The position numbers were made by a program, and so were the translations under genes. From CALREJ01 sp035547395 (GTDB lineage: Bacteria > Patescibacteriota > Gracilibacteria > Peribacterales > Peribacteraceae), in NCBI GenBank assembly GCA_035547395.1, contig DASZVA010000003.1:62001-126000 (forward strand): 64,000 bases of DNA, given 5' to 3'. A model generated the notes under the pieces. The model was not told the origin of the DNA. It saw only the letters and a program-made list of their open reading frames with translations, and ran no database searches. Of this stretch, positions 1-7,438 are shown one piece after another; the stretch's first letter is position 1, and each line of letters starts with the position of its first letter.

Positions 1-4
1 AACT

Positions 5-79
5 TGGCAGCCCCACGGGGAATCGAACCCCGATTTGCAGGATGAGAACCTGCTGTCCTAACCGTTAGACGATAGGGCC
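5..79 (-). tRNA. tRNA-Glu (CTC anticodon)
   Basis: The reverse strand folds into a full cloverleaf of 75 nt including an encoded CCA end. The acceptor stem GGCCCTA pairs with TGGGGCT, the anticodon loop is TTCTCAT, giving anticodon CTC, and the T-loop is TTCGATT. The discriminator base is G. A second Glu tRNA with anticodon TTC lies near 54.9 kb and is close to identical outside the anticodon arm and acceptor. Confidence 0.96.
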
Positions 80-81
80 GT

Positions 82-118
82 GAAAAATTGAAAATGAAAA
101 ATTGAAAATTGAAAATGA
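82..118. repeat. short-period intergenic repeat (GAAAATT family)
   Basis: Several imperfect copies of a 7-9 bp unit of the type GAAAATT lie just upstream of the tRNA. The same unit recurs near 11.6, 13.4, 33.2 and 53.4 kb, always between genes. The rest of the spacer to position 188 shows nothing recognisable. Confidence 0.7.
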
Positions 119-188
119 ACGAGTCGAGCCGGGAGTATAGCCAAAAAGGCTTTGCTTTCAAACGGTAAAAACCGCGTGAAAGGAGACT

Positions 189-422
189 TTAGACCGCAGG
201 CGCGTCATCAAACATCTGCTGGAAATCCTTCTGCCACTTGGCATGGGACTGCGGCGATGAGCCGATTGCTGCCATCATGTCGTAGGTTTGCTGATGCGCG
301 GGATCGGTCTTGGCCATCTCGGTGATGTGCTCTTCCGCCGCGGTCGCGATCTCGCCGGGAGTGTCCCCCTCGAAGACCGCATCGCACGGGCCGCCCATCT
401 GTCTGCAGGTGATGTGCTTCAT
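189..422 (-). CDS. DUF1059 family small protein
   Basis: This 77-residue soluble protein matches the DUF1059 pattern: a start of the form MKxITCRQMGGPC, an acidic middle and conserved His and Glu residues in the helix that follows (EEHITEMAK). Members are small, usually single-domain proteins of unknown function. The conserved Cys pair at residues 6 and 13 could bind metal, but that is not established. No Shine-Dalgarno sequence precedes the ATG. It stands alone, between the tRNA and a membrane-protein gene on the same strand. Confidence 0.75.
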   Translation of the reverse strand: MKHITCRQMGGPCDAVFEGDTPGEIATAAEEHITEMAKTDPAHQQTYDMMAAIGSSPQSHAKWQKDFQQMFDDAPAV

Positions 423-506
423 GCTTATTGAGACAGGGGAATAAGATGAATCTTACGGATTTTCGCGCTCATCGCTCGGCCGATATCTGCTCGCACCCGG
501 TGTCTC

Positions 507-866
507 TCACTGAAACCATCCGAAGTGCTGCACGAGGAGCAGATAGATGATCGCGCAGACGAAAAAGACGCCGAGCCCCGCGGCGATTGCTTTGGCTGAT
601 CCCATATGCGGCGCGAGTGCGATGACCGTGATCATGTACGGCACCCACGACACGAGCGTGCCGATGAGAACCAAAAGTCCGTGCTCGCGCAGCGCAGCCC
701 CTCCGCGCGTTTCACCGATGAAGAAATATGCGACGAGCGTGAAGACCGGCACCAGCGTCGCGAGGCCGGAAAGCAGACGGTACCCGCTTTCTTCCAGAAG
801 CACGATCAATGTTGTCACCACGCCGCCCGTCACGAAGTAGAGGAGGATGTTCCACATCGGTTTCAT
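507..866 (-). CDS. small four-helix membrane protein (DUF3147/GlpM-like)
   Basis: The 119-residue product is almost entirely hydrophobic with four predicted membrane segments, near residues 5-24, 31-50, 65-85 and 92-114, separated by short polar turns (LEESGYR, GETRGG). Size and pattern resemble DUF3147/GlpM-like inner-membrane proteins, whose role is unknown. The reading frame stays open far upstream, but that part lies antisense to the transporter at 927 and is His/Glu-rich nonsense. The start is therefore placed at the ATG at 866, with a second ATG three codons later. It is transcribed divergently from the transporter. Confidence 0.65.
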   Translation of the reverse strand: MKPMWNILLYFVTGGVVTTLIVLLEESGYRLLSGLATLVPVFTLVAYFFIGETRGGAALREHGLLVLIGTLVSWVPYMITVIALAPHMGSAKAIAAGLGVFFVCAIIYLLLVQHFGWFQ

Positions 867-913
867 TCTGCCGTTTTCCGCGTGCGCCGCAAGCGATGAA
901 AAACGTGCTCTGC

Positions 914-919
914 TACACT
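914..919 (+). promoter_or_regulatory. extended -10 box, leaderless start
   Basis: TACACT preceded by TGC lies 7 nt before the ATG at 927, so transcription should begin at or next to the start codon. No Shine-Dalgarno sequence is present. Confidence 0.55.
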
Positions 920-926
920 CCCGCGC

Positions 927-1835
927 ATGACCTGGCTGCTGTTTGCATTCTCCGGCCCGCTGCTCTGGGCGGCAAGCACGCATATCGATAAATATCTGGT
1001 CGAGAAGTATTTCAAAAATGAGAGCGTCGCGGTGCTGATGGTGTTCACCGCGATCATCGGCGTCCTCGCTCTGCCGTTCATCTGGTGGTTTGATCCGGCC
1101 GTTTTCAAGATCCCGATGGCATCGATCATCGTGATGATGACCTCGGGCATCCTCTACATGGGCTCGATGTACTTTTACCTGCAGGCGCTGCAGTCGGAGG
1201 ATGCATCGACGGTCGCGCCGCTCTTTCAGATGACGGGACTCTTCGCGCTGGTGCTCGGGTACCTCGTGCTCGGCGAGCGGCTCACGCCGATCGAAATTAT
1301 CGGCGGTTTGATGGTGATCGGCGGCTCGGCGCTGCTCACGATCCGATTCGGACGCGGACAAAAACATCTGAAGGGCCGATTGATCCTCCTCATGGTAATC
1401 TGCTGCTTCGCGCTCGCGGTCAGCTCGCTCATCTTCAAAGTATTCGCGGTGGAGGATTTGTACTGGGTAACGACGTTCTGGAATTTTGTCGGTGAGGCAA
1501 TCTTCGGCGCGGTCTTGATGCTCAGAAAAGTGAACCGTCACCGCTTCGTGCGGCTCATGAAAGAAAACACCAACGCGATGATCGGGATCAATGCGGCGAA
1601 CGAACTCATCAACCTCGGCGGCGGACTCGGCGCGCGCTACGCGTTCGTGCTGGCGCCGCTTGGGATGGTGCAGGCGATCATGAGCACGGGGCCGTTCTTC
1701 GTGCTCTTCTTCGGCGTCGTGCTGTCGCTCTTCTTCCCGCACGTCGGCACCGAGGAAATCAAAGCCACGAGCCTGATTCAGAAATTCATCGCGATCACCT
1801 GTGCGGTCGCCGGCGTGGTGCTGCTGAATCAGTGA
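927..1835 (+). CDS. EamA/DMT family transporter
   Basis: This 302-residue protein has about ten membrane segments in two five-helix halves, as in the drug/metabolite transporter superfamily (EamA type). Each half ends with the usual Gly-rich helix: the first carries LGERLTPIEIIGG and the second ends GVVLLNQ at the C-terminus. Members move small metabolites or amino acids across the inner membrane, and the substrate cannot be read from the sequence. The start follows a -10 box by only 7 nt, so the message is probably leaderless. The gene stands alone and faces away from the membrane protein at 507. Confidence 0.85.
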   Translation: MTWLLFAFSGPLLWAASTHIDKYLVEKYFKNESVAVLMVFTAIIGVLALPFIWWFDPAVFKIPMASIIVMMTSGILYMGSMYFYLQALQSEDASTVAPLFQMTGLFALVLGYLVLGERLTPIEIIGGLMVIGGSALLTIRFGRGQKHLKGRLILLMVICCFALAVSSLIFKVFAVEDLYWVTTFWNFVGEAIFGAVLMLRKVNRHRFVRLMKENTNAMIGINAANELINLGGGLGARYAFVLAPLGMVQAIMSTGPFFVLFFGVVLSLFFPHVGTEEIKATSLIQKFIAITCAVAGVVLLNQ

Positions 1836-1842
1836 TGCATAG

Positions 1843-1869
1843 AAAAAGAGCCTGCCGCGGAGGACAGGC
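1843..1869 (-). terminator. intrinsic terminator of the 1895-2164 gene
   Basis: On the minus strand GCCTG and CAGGC pair around a GC-rich loop and are followed at once by TCTTTTTC. It lies directly after the stop of the small minus-strand gene. Confidence 0.65.
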
Positions 1870-1894
1870 CCTGTGTTGCCCCGATGATTCACGA

Positions 1895-2164
1895 TCATCT
1901 CTCTTTGCTCATGAGGCAAAAATAGATCTTTCCCTCTTTTTCGACGAACTGCGCGTCGCGCCAGCCCTGACCGGTACTGATCTGTTGACAGTTTTGCCGG
2001 ATCTCCAGCGGGGGCAGTGTTGCCAGATGCGGAATCATGATCCGCACGCCGTTACCGGTCTCCTCGTACAATCCGGCGAGAAGACAGGAGCCGATGAGAA
2101 CCGGCAGGTGTCGAAGATGGTCAGTCACACCGGGTGTACCTAGTGAGTTCGGGTGGGCTGTCAT
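1895..2164 (-). CDS. hypothetical protein, 89 aa
   Basis: I do not recognise this protein. The start at 2164 is chosen because a good Shine-Dalgarno-like AAGGATG lies just upstream; the open frame continues another 25 codons without such a signal. The product is soluble, with four Cys residues and a C-terminal half rich in Glu and Lys. It has its own Shine-Dalgarno sequence and its own terminator, unlike most neighbours. The region upstream (2165-2271) is AT-rich and may hold its promoter. Confidence 0.5.
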   Translation of the reverse strand: MTAHPNSLGTPGVTDHLRHLPVLIGSCLLAGLYEETGNGVRIMIPHLATLPPLEIRQNCQQISTGQGWRDAQFVEKEGKIYFCLMSKER

Positions 2165-2271
2165 ATCGCATCCTTTTTTGAAGAGGCGGTGAATGATCGG
2201 ACAATAGTAGTAATGTAAATCAAAATTTAGTACTGTCAATTATTGTTGTCTATGCCTCTGCAGGCGAAGCA

Positions 2272-3048
2272 TTACGACTGCGTCGGTGCCGCGGGGAAGG
2301 TGAGAGACGTGCCGTCCTTGAGCGTGATGCCGTGCAGGATGGAATCGAGCGACGCCTGCAGGGTTGCTTCATCCGACGTGGAGAATTCTTTGATCGTTCC
2401 CGGCGGATAGTTGGCAAACTGCGTCGAACCGATGCGTGTGCGGAATTCGTAGCAGGAACTTCCCACGGACAACCGATACAGCTGATCCTGCGCGTAGTGT
2501 CCCATGGCGGCATCGCCGAGCGGCGCGAAGACGCTCGTCGCGTACGTTGTACCTTCGTGCGTCACCGGGGTGATGCTTGTGTAGCCGTCCGGCTGCCGCG
2601 TAAGGCAGGTGTTCTTTGTCGTGAGATCCGTCCGCTTTACAATACTCAATCCCGCGCTCTCAAAATTCGTGCCCTGATACTGATTGCCCGTGTAGTACAG
2701 ACAATAGGTGAAACCGTCATTGCACGGCGGAATGTACGACGGCTTCTGGATCGCTTCTCCCTGCACGGCCAGTGCGAAATCACTCGGCACGGAGAAGGAG
2801 ATCGTGTTGTCGGAGACGGTCTGCGGCATCGAGGACGACGATGCGGTCGAGCCCGAAGACGTACCCGGACACGGCGCAAAGTTGCAGCTCGGCGGCACGC
2901 GTCCGACGTAGGAACCGTCGGGGCAGAGCTTCGCCTCCATCGTGCAGGCGACATTGCCGGAGCCCGTCGTATTATCGGGCGGAGTCGTGCTGCACGCAGT
3001 AAGCAGCAGAGCGCCGGAAAACAGAATGAAGATCCGTGAGGAGGACAT
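2272..3048 (-). CDS. Cys-rich lipoprotein
   Basis: The first 19 residues form a lipoprotein signal peptide with the lipobox LTAC, so Cys19 should be lipidated and the protein held on the outer face of the membrane. A short Cys-rich module follows (CTMEAKLCPDGSYVG ... CNFAPCP, residues 35-60). This motif recurs in small secreted proteins of CPR bacteria. A Ser/Thr linker leads to a globular domain of about 170 residues with four further Cys that may form disulfides. The function is unknown. It is divergent from the lipoprotein gene at 3194. Confidence 0.75.
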   Translation of the reverse strand: MSSSRIFILFSGALLLTACSTTPPDNTTGSGNVACTMEAKLCPDGSYVGRVPPSCNFAPCPGTSSGSTASSSSMPQTVSDNTISFSVPSDFALAVQGEAIQKPSYIPPCNDGFTYCLYYTGNQYQGTNFESAGLSIVKRTDLTTKNTCLTRQPDGYTSITPVTHEGTTYATSVFAPLGDAAMGHYAQDQLYRLSVGSSCYEFRTRIGSTQFANYPPGTIKEFSTSDEATLQASLDSILHGITLKDGTSLTFPAAPTQS

Positions 3049-3193
3049 GGCAAAAGGCGGAAGGGTAGGGCAAACATAGACGATGACACGCGAATGCCGC
3101 CAGTCTTACCGCGTAAGTTTCCTTCCCTCCCGCGTGTCAAACAGGTAGGATCTTTTATTACTTAAACGATCTAGCCTTCTTCCTTCTTCTTCC

Positions 3194-3802
3194 ATGCACA
3201 CACGCTCAACCATTCTTGCGATGGCCGCACTGACGACGCTTTTGCTCGCCGCCTGCAGCAATGCGAACCCCGGCGGGGGATCGACGTCCTCTTTTTCCTA
3301 CAGCGAGGCATCGTCGACGCCGATGCAGGCGTCCAGCGCGATGATGAACGAATCATCGGCAATGATGAATGAATCATCCGCCATGATGGAGCAGTCCACT
3401 TCCTCCGCGCAGATGCAGGCGTCCAGCGCGATGACGAACACGTCGTCCGCCAGCAGCATGCCGCTTGCCGCGGACAATGCGACGTCGGTCCTGGCGGTGC
3501 AGAACTTCTACATCTCCGCACTGCATCAGAGCGATCTGTCGAATAGTCCGTACCTCACCGATTCCGCCAAAGCGGCCGTGCAAGCCGGTGGCATGAGCAC
3601 CGTCTTCTGCGCAAACCAGAAGCCGTCGAATTTCTCGCTCGTCGCGATCGGTGCAAGCAATACGCAGCGCAACGTCGTCGTGACCGAGATGTTCCATGCG
3701 GGGAGCAACATCGACGTGACTGTCTCGGCCGTGCATCAGGCCGACGGTTGGAAGATCGATTCCTTCAGCTGCGGCGCATCGGCCGCGGCATCGTCGATGT
3801 AA
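3194..3802 (+). CDS. lipoprotein with Met/Ser-rich repeats and DUF3828-like domain
   Basis: A signal peptide with lipobox LAAC (Cys21) predicts a lipoprotein. Residues 35-90 are low complexity, with repeated SSAMMNE and MQASSAM units, probably an extended surface stalk. The C-terminal 110 residues (AVQNFYISALHQSD ... ADGWKIDSFSC) resemble DUF3828/NTF2-like secreted domains with the phrase DGWKID near the end. The Met-rich stretch is unusual and could bind soft metals, but that is speculation. No Shine-Dalgarno sequence is evident. A dispersed palindromic element begins just after its stop. Confidence 0.7.
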   Translation: MHTRSTILAMAALTTLLLAACSNANPGGGSTSSFSYSEASSTPMQASSAMMNESSAMMNESSAMMEQSTSSAQMQASSAMTNTSSASSMPLAADNATSVLAVQNFYISALHQSDLSNSPYLTDSAKAAVQAGGMSTVFCANQKPSNFSLVAIGASNTQRNVVVTEMFHAGSNIDVTVSAVHQADGWKIDSFSCGASAAASSM

Positions 3803-3810
3803 GTCCCTCT

Positions 3811-3919
3811 GTGTCATGGTGAGGCGCGATACCGCGAAGCGAGAGAGCCACGAACCATGACTTCCGGGAGTGTCGCACTTCGTGGCCCCGCATGTGCGGG
3901 GCACCTCAGTGTGACACAT
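3811..3919. repeat. dispersed palindromic element, copy A
   Basis: It starts GTGTCATGGTGAG and ends CTCAGTGTGACAC, with the internal blocks GAACCATGAC and GTGTCGCACTTCG and a GC-rich hairpin between them. It fills the gap between two convergent genes. Related copies lie at 23474, 39989 (inverted), 42753 (partial) and 61713. Confidence 0.85.
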
Positions 3920-4504
3920 TTATGTATGCCGGTGGCCAAGCTTGCGCTCGATACGCCTGTCGGGCACGAGCCACATGAGCGCGACGAACGCGAAGATCGC
4001 GATGGCGATCCATTGATTCAGAAAGGCCAAAATCAATGCCGCGACGTAGAGCACGATCGATGCCTTGCCTTTCACGTCTTTGCCGATGGCTTCCGCAAGT
4101 GCATCGTTGGCATCCTCGTGCGCGATGATCGTGCGCTCGAGAATGTAGTAGGCGATCGCGGCGAGCAGCAAATCGACTCCGTAGACCGCAGTGGGAAGTT
4201 TCGCGAATCCGTTCTCCGCCATCCAGGCGGTCGTGAGCGGCACGAGCGTCAGCCAGAAGAGCAGGTGCATGTTCGCCCAGAGGATTTTTCCATCGACGTG
4301 ATCGGTGGCGTGCAGCAGGTGATGGTGGTTGTTCCAGTAGATCGCGAGATACACAAAGCTCAGCACGTACGCGAGGAAAATCGGCATGAGCGGCCGGAGC
4401 GCATTCCAATCCGTGCCCGTCGGCACGTGCATCTCGAGCACCATGATCGTGATGATGATCGCGATCACGCCGTCGGTGAAGGTCATCAGGCGGGTTTTAT
4501 CCAT
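3920..4504 (-). CDS. TMEM175-type potassium channel (DUF1211)
   Basis: The 194-residue product opens with the family signature on its first helix, FTDGVIAIIITIMVLE, matching the FSDGVxAIxxT motif of TMEM175/DUF1211 channels. Five further membrane helices follow, for a total of six. Bacterial members form tetrameric K+-selective leak channels without a P-loop selectivity filter. The start at 4504 (MDKTRLMTFTDG) puts the motif at the N-terminus as in the family; an upstream in-frame ATG would add 27 unlikely residues. A TATACT box 7 nt upstream fits a leaderless message. The C-terminus is basic and cytosolic. Confidence 0.85.
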   Translation of the reverse strand: MDKTRLMTFTDGVIAIIITIMVLEMHVPTGTDWNALRPLMPIFLAYVLSFVYLAIYWNNHHHLLHATDHVDGKILWANMHLLFWLTLVPLTTAWMAENGFAKLPTAVYGVDLLLAAIAYYILERTIIAHEDANDALAEAIGKDVKGKASIVLYVAALILAFLNQWIAIAIFAFVALMWLVPDRRIERKLGHRHT

Positions 4505-4511
4505 ACGCGTG

Positions 4512-4517
4512 AGTATA
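4512..4517 (-). promoter_or_regulatory. -10 box, leaderless start
   Basis: On the minus strand TATACT ends 7 nt before the ATG at 4504. No Shine-Dalgarno sequence lies between them. Confidence 0.5.
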
Positions 4518-4680
4518 CTGGAAAGATGCAGGATTCGTGCTATCGTTTTCCTTCCTTGAGGGATTTCCTTCAAGAGATCTTTCACAGGAATGGCCCGGCG
4601 AACATCGTTCTCTCCACATGCGTGCGGACGGAACGGTGTTCGTCTTACTGTCAGAAGAAGGCAGAAAAGGAGGTCGTATC

Positions 4681-5181
4681 ATGAAAAAAAGAGACCGGCT
4701 GCACATATATCAGTGGTGTGCGTACGGGGTATTCCCCTTCTTGTTGGCGTTCGTGTTTGCACTGCGAATCGCCAACGTTGGAATTGTCTATCGGCTTTGC
4801 TCCGCCGTATGCCCGATAGGATGCATCGTGTTAATCATTTTCCTGAATCAGCGGCGTAGCCAGCACGATCGTTTCTTGGAGGATGTCCGATGCAAGGGGC
4901 AGTTCAAAGACTTGGAGATTTTGGAAGGTACCAGAGATGAATTAGATAAAGACTATGACCGACTTCAGGAAGACTGGAATGAATTGCAGTTCACAGATGA
5001 TGCCTATCGTTGGGAAGCGTATGCCGAGGAACGCTGGGGTTTTGAACAGCAGGTCAAGGCGTATCATCGTGACTTGCATATGTTTTGCCAGACGGTCGGC
5101 GCAGCGAACTATCCCGCCTACGTTTTCCCGTCTCCCTTCACAAAAACGCTGCCTACACTCGAAGACGCGGCGTCGGTCTGA
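4681..5181 (+). CDS. hypothetical membrane protein with two N-terminal helices
   Basis: The start at 4681 is fixed by a strong Shine-Dalgarno AAGGAGG about 8 nt upstream, although the frame is open further back. The 166-residue protein has two membrane helices (about residues 8-30 and 37-55) and then a charged, mostly helical cytosolic part with coiled-coil character (DELDKDYDRLQEDWNEL). I know no family for it. A strong hairpin with a short T-run follows its stop. It belongs to the minority of genes here with both a Shine-Dalgarno sequence and an intrinsic terminator. Confidence 0.6.
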   Translation: MKKRDRLHIYQWCAYGVFPFLLAFVFALRIANVGIVYRLCSAVCPIGCIVLIIFLNQRRSQHDRFLEDVRCKGQFKDLEILEGTRDELDKDYDRLQEDWNELQFTDDAYRWEAYAEERWGFEQQVKAYHRDLHMFCQTVGAANYPAYVFPSPFTKTLPTLEDAASV

Positions 5182-5201
5182 CATGTTATGCCATTCCCGT
5201 G

Positions 5202-5229
5202 CCCCCTCCCTTTGTATCGGAGGGGGTTT
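5202..5229 (+). terminator. intrinsic terminator
   Basis: CCCCCTCC and GGAGGGGG pair around a 9-nt loop and are followed by TTTCG, just after the stop of the 4681 gene and before the next promoter. Confidence 0.65.
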
Positions 5230-5270
5230 CGATATGTGTGCTATACTCCATAGACTCCTTCCGTTTTCTT

Positions 5271-5894
5271 ATGATTTACACCTGCCCGATGCATCCCGAG
5301 ATCCGGCAAGACACGCCCGGATCATGCCCGATCTGCGGCATGAAGCTCGTGCCGGAGGATCAGGTGAAGGTGCACGCGCACCATGCAACCGACGGCGGAT
5401 TTTGGCGCACGTACCAGCCGCTCTTCATCATCGTCGGTCTGATTCTGCTGCCGACGCTCGCGCTCGCATGGCGCGATGCATCAGTCGGATCGCTGCAGTG
5501 GAGAGAGGTCATGCAGCATTTCATGGCGGGATTCTTCCTGGTTTTCTCCGGACTCAAGCTCCTCGACGTTCCCGGTTTCGCGGAGGGATACTCAACCTAC
5601 GATCTGCTTGCGCAACGCGTGAAGGCGTACGGTTACGTCTATCCGTTCCTCGAACTCCTGCTTGGATTGGCCTACCTCACGCGCGTCGTGCCGGTTGCGA
5701 CCAACACAGCGACGCTCATCCTGATGCTTTTCAGCGGACTGGGCGTCGCGATCAGTCTGCTGCAGCACAGAAAATTTCAGTGCGCATGTCTGGGCACTAT
5801 GATCAAAGTGCCGCTCACGAACGTCACGCTCATCGAGGATTTCGGCATGGCGCTGATGGCGCTCATCATGCTTCTTTCGATGCGCGTTTTCTGA
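5271..5894 (+). CDS. heavy-metal-binding domain fused to a MauE/DoxX-like membrane domain
   Basis: Residues 2-25 form a heavy-metal-binding domain of the HMBD type (YTCPMHPEIRQDTPGSCPIC), with Cys, His and Cys-x2-Cys ligands, known from copper P-type ATPases and CusB-like proteins. The rest, after one helix at about 45-65, matches MauE-type four-helix membrane proteins: FSGLKLLD, PFLELLLGLAYL and CACLGTMIKVPLTNVTL. MauE-like proteins support disulfide or cofactor maturation outside the membrane. The fusion suggests a metal-sensing or metal-handling redox membrane protein. The ATG at 5271 is chosen because the metal domain starts right there; the longer frame upstream overlaps the preceding gene. 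Confidence 0.8.
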   Translation: MIYTCPMHPEIRQDTPGSCPICGMKLVPEDQVKVHAHHATDGGFWRTYQPLFIIVGLILLPTLALAWRDASVGSLQWREVMQHFMAGFFLVFSGLKLLDVPGFAEGYSTYDLLAQRVKAYGYVYPFLELLLGLAYLTRVVPVATNTATLILMLFSGLGVAISLLQHRKFQCACLGTMIKVPLTNVTLIEDFGMALMALIMLLSMRVF

Positions 5895-5900
5895 GTGCAT

Positions 5901-5929
5901 AAAAAATCCCCCGCAGGTATCCACGGGGG
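5901..5929 (-). terminator. intrinsic terminator
   Basis: Read on the minus strand, CCCCCGTGG and CCTGCGGGGG form a stem followed by ATTTTTT. It ends the minus-strand gene at 5942 and lies between two convergent genes. Confidence 0.75.
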
Positions 5930-5941
5930 AAAGCGTCGTGC

Positions 5942-6172
5942 TTACTGGCTCGTTGCCTGGCCGCCGGTCGTTCCCGGGACCTGGACGTTGACGTTGAGCG
6001 GGTTCGTGCCGGTGTTTTGCGGCGCCTGCGTCGTGCCGTATCCGTAGTAGCGCAGGGCAAAGAAGGCGAGTCCCACGATCACGAGCACCGCAATGATGGC
6101 GACGATGGCGCCGGCCGCGGAATTGCTGCTTCCGCTGTCATGATGGACATCCCGTTCGATGATGGTTGCCAT
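5942..6172 (-). CDS. small single-pass membrane protein
   Basis: The 76-residue product has a short polar N-terminus (MATIIERDVHHDSGSS), one strong membrane helix (AAGAIVAIIAVLVIVGLAFFAL) and a Gly/Thr/Pro/Asn-rich tail. Layout and composition resemble small exported tail-type proteins of unknown function. The open frame extends 29 codons further; the shorter start is preferred because it leaves a typical N-out tail, but no Shine-Dalgarno sequence decides the matter. An intrinsic terminator follows directly. Confidence 0.55.
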   Translation of the reverse strand: MATIIERDVHHDSGSSNSAAGAIVAIIAVLVIVGLAFFALRYYGYGTTQAPQNTGTNPLNVNVQVPGTTGGQATSQ

Positions 6173-6305
6173 AAGAAAAAGGGGAAGAAGTACTGCATTC
6201 TGTGACAGGACTCGTGCTGATCTCTGACAAAAGTCAGCCGCCATTTTCTCATTTCGCATCGCTCATATCGATCAAAAGTACGTTTGCTAAATATTCTGCA
6301 TATTT

Positions 6306-6334
6306 TTGGCAAAAAACATGAATTGTAGTATTTT
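6306..6334 (+). promoter_or_regulatory. promoter of the sigma factor gene
   Basis: TTGGCA at 6306-6311, a 17-nt spacer and TATTTT at 6329-6334 fit a vegetative promoter. The expected start point lies within a few nt of the ATG at 6343, so this message too would be leaderless. Confidence 0.45.
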
Positions 6335-6342
6335 ATACATGC

Positions 6343-7365
6343 ATGCGCAGCATGGACGCCATTTTTGAGGGGTTCGATGTGGACGGAGATGATACATTAT
6401 CAATAGACGAAATTTTTCTGGAATCCGTCGCCGGTGCCGGTTTCAAGGAAAAAAGACCGCAAAAGTCGCGGGAGGATAAGTCTATTGCCATAGACGAGGT
6501 TGGGATCTATCTGCAGCAAATGGGAGATATCACGTTATTGCAACCCGAAGAGACAATTGCGATTGCGAAAGAAAGGGATGCACATTTGACTGCATCACAG
6601 CTTGCGACGAATGACGCGGGCAAACAGAAAGCGCAGGAACTCTACGAGAACGCATTACAGCGGATGGTTCAGGGAAACCTCCGTCTGGCGGTTACCATTG
6701 CGAAGGGATACCGCAATCGCGGGCTTTCTTTTGTGGAGCTTATCCAGGAAGGCAACAAAGGATTGATGAGAGCATCTGAGAAATTCGATGTCAGCCGGGG
6801 TACCCAATTCTCCACATACGCGACGTATTGGATTAAACAGCGAATCAGTCGCGCCATAGCGAATCAGTCGCGCACCGTCCGCGTTCCCGTTCATATCATC
6901 CAGACCGTCTCTCGCATGCGAAGAGCCGCTAATGAGCTGCGTCACGAACTCCATCGCGAGCCGCATGAACACGAGATCGCGGAGCGCATTGGTGTGCCGG
7001 CTGACGAAGTGCCTTTACTACTCCGTCACAACCGGCAGGCACATTCTCTTGATCAGGGAATCGGAATGAGGAAGGAAGAAGGATTGAGTGTATTTTTGCG
7101 GAGCCGCCGCGAAAAATCACCTGCGGATATCGTCTGTTTGTTTACGCAGGAACAGGTGCGTGCGGTCATACAGGAACATTTGAATTCCGATGAACAACAG
7201 ATCGTGCGGCTGCGATTCGGCATTGAGAATGACGAGGGCCGCGAAATAGACGAGATCGCTGCAGAGATTGGCAGGCCCAAAGAGTGGACCAGACAAATAC
7301 TCGGGCGTGCGCTGCGAAAATTGAAGAAGCCTCTTGAAGGATTGGTGGAAGATCAAAACGCGTGA
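6343..7365 (+). CDS. RpoD-like sigma-70 factor with EF-hand-like N-terminus
   Basis: This 340-residue sigma factor has region 1.2 (DEVGIYLQQMGDITLL, from about residue 50), region 2 with the -10 recognition helix (FSTYATYWIKQRISRAI), region 3, and a region 4 helix-turn-helix (DEIAAEIGRPKEWTRQIL). It guides RNA polymerase to promoters and is closest to group 1/2 factors, though short for a primary sigma. Residues 5-25 (IFEGF-DVDGDDTLSIDE-IF) match a calcium-binding EF-hand loop with Asp at positions 1, 3 and 5 and Glu at 12. ATG codons occur at 6343 and 6352, and neither has a Shine-Dalgarno sequence. Confidence 0.88.
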   Translation: MRSMDAIFEGFDVDGDDTLSIDEIFLESVAGAGFKEKRPQKSREDKSIAIDEVGIYLQQMGDITLLQPEETIAIAKERDAHLTASQLATNDAGKQKAQELYENALQRMVQGNLRLAVTIAKGYRNRGLSFVELIQEGNKGLMRASEKFDVSRGTQFSTYATYWIKQRISRAIANQSRTVRVPVHIIQTVSRMRRAANELRHELHREPHEHEIAERIGVPADEVPLLLRHNRQAHSLDQGIGMRKEEGLSVFLRSRREKSPADIVCLFTQEQVRAVIQEHLNSDEQQIVRLRFGIENDEGREIDEIAAEIGRPKEWTRQILGRALRKLKKPLEGLVEDQNA

Positions 7366-7425
7366 CATCGCAGGGAATCCATTCATGAATTTTTGCTGCA
7401 CGATCGACAAAAATCAGGCTTTTGC

Positions 7426-7431
7426 TATAGT
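7426..7431 (+). promoter_or_regulatory. extended -10 box, leaderless start
   Basis: TGC-TATAGT ends 7 nt before the ATG at 7439; there is no room for a ribosome binding site. Confidence 0.5.
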
Positions 7432-7438
7432 CCGTTCC

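Noticed and set aside
507..1919. 470-codon open frame on the minus strand
   Set aside because: All but the last 119 codons lie antisense to the clear EamA transporter and encode His/Glu/Arg-rich sequence; only the C-terminal part is a plausible membrane protein.
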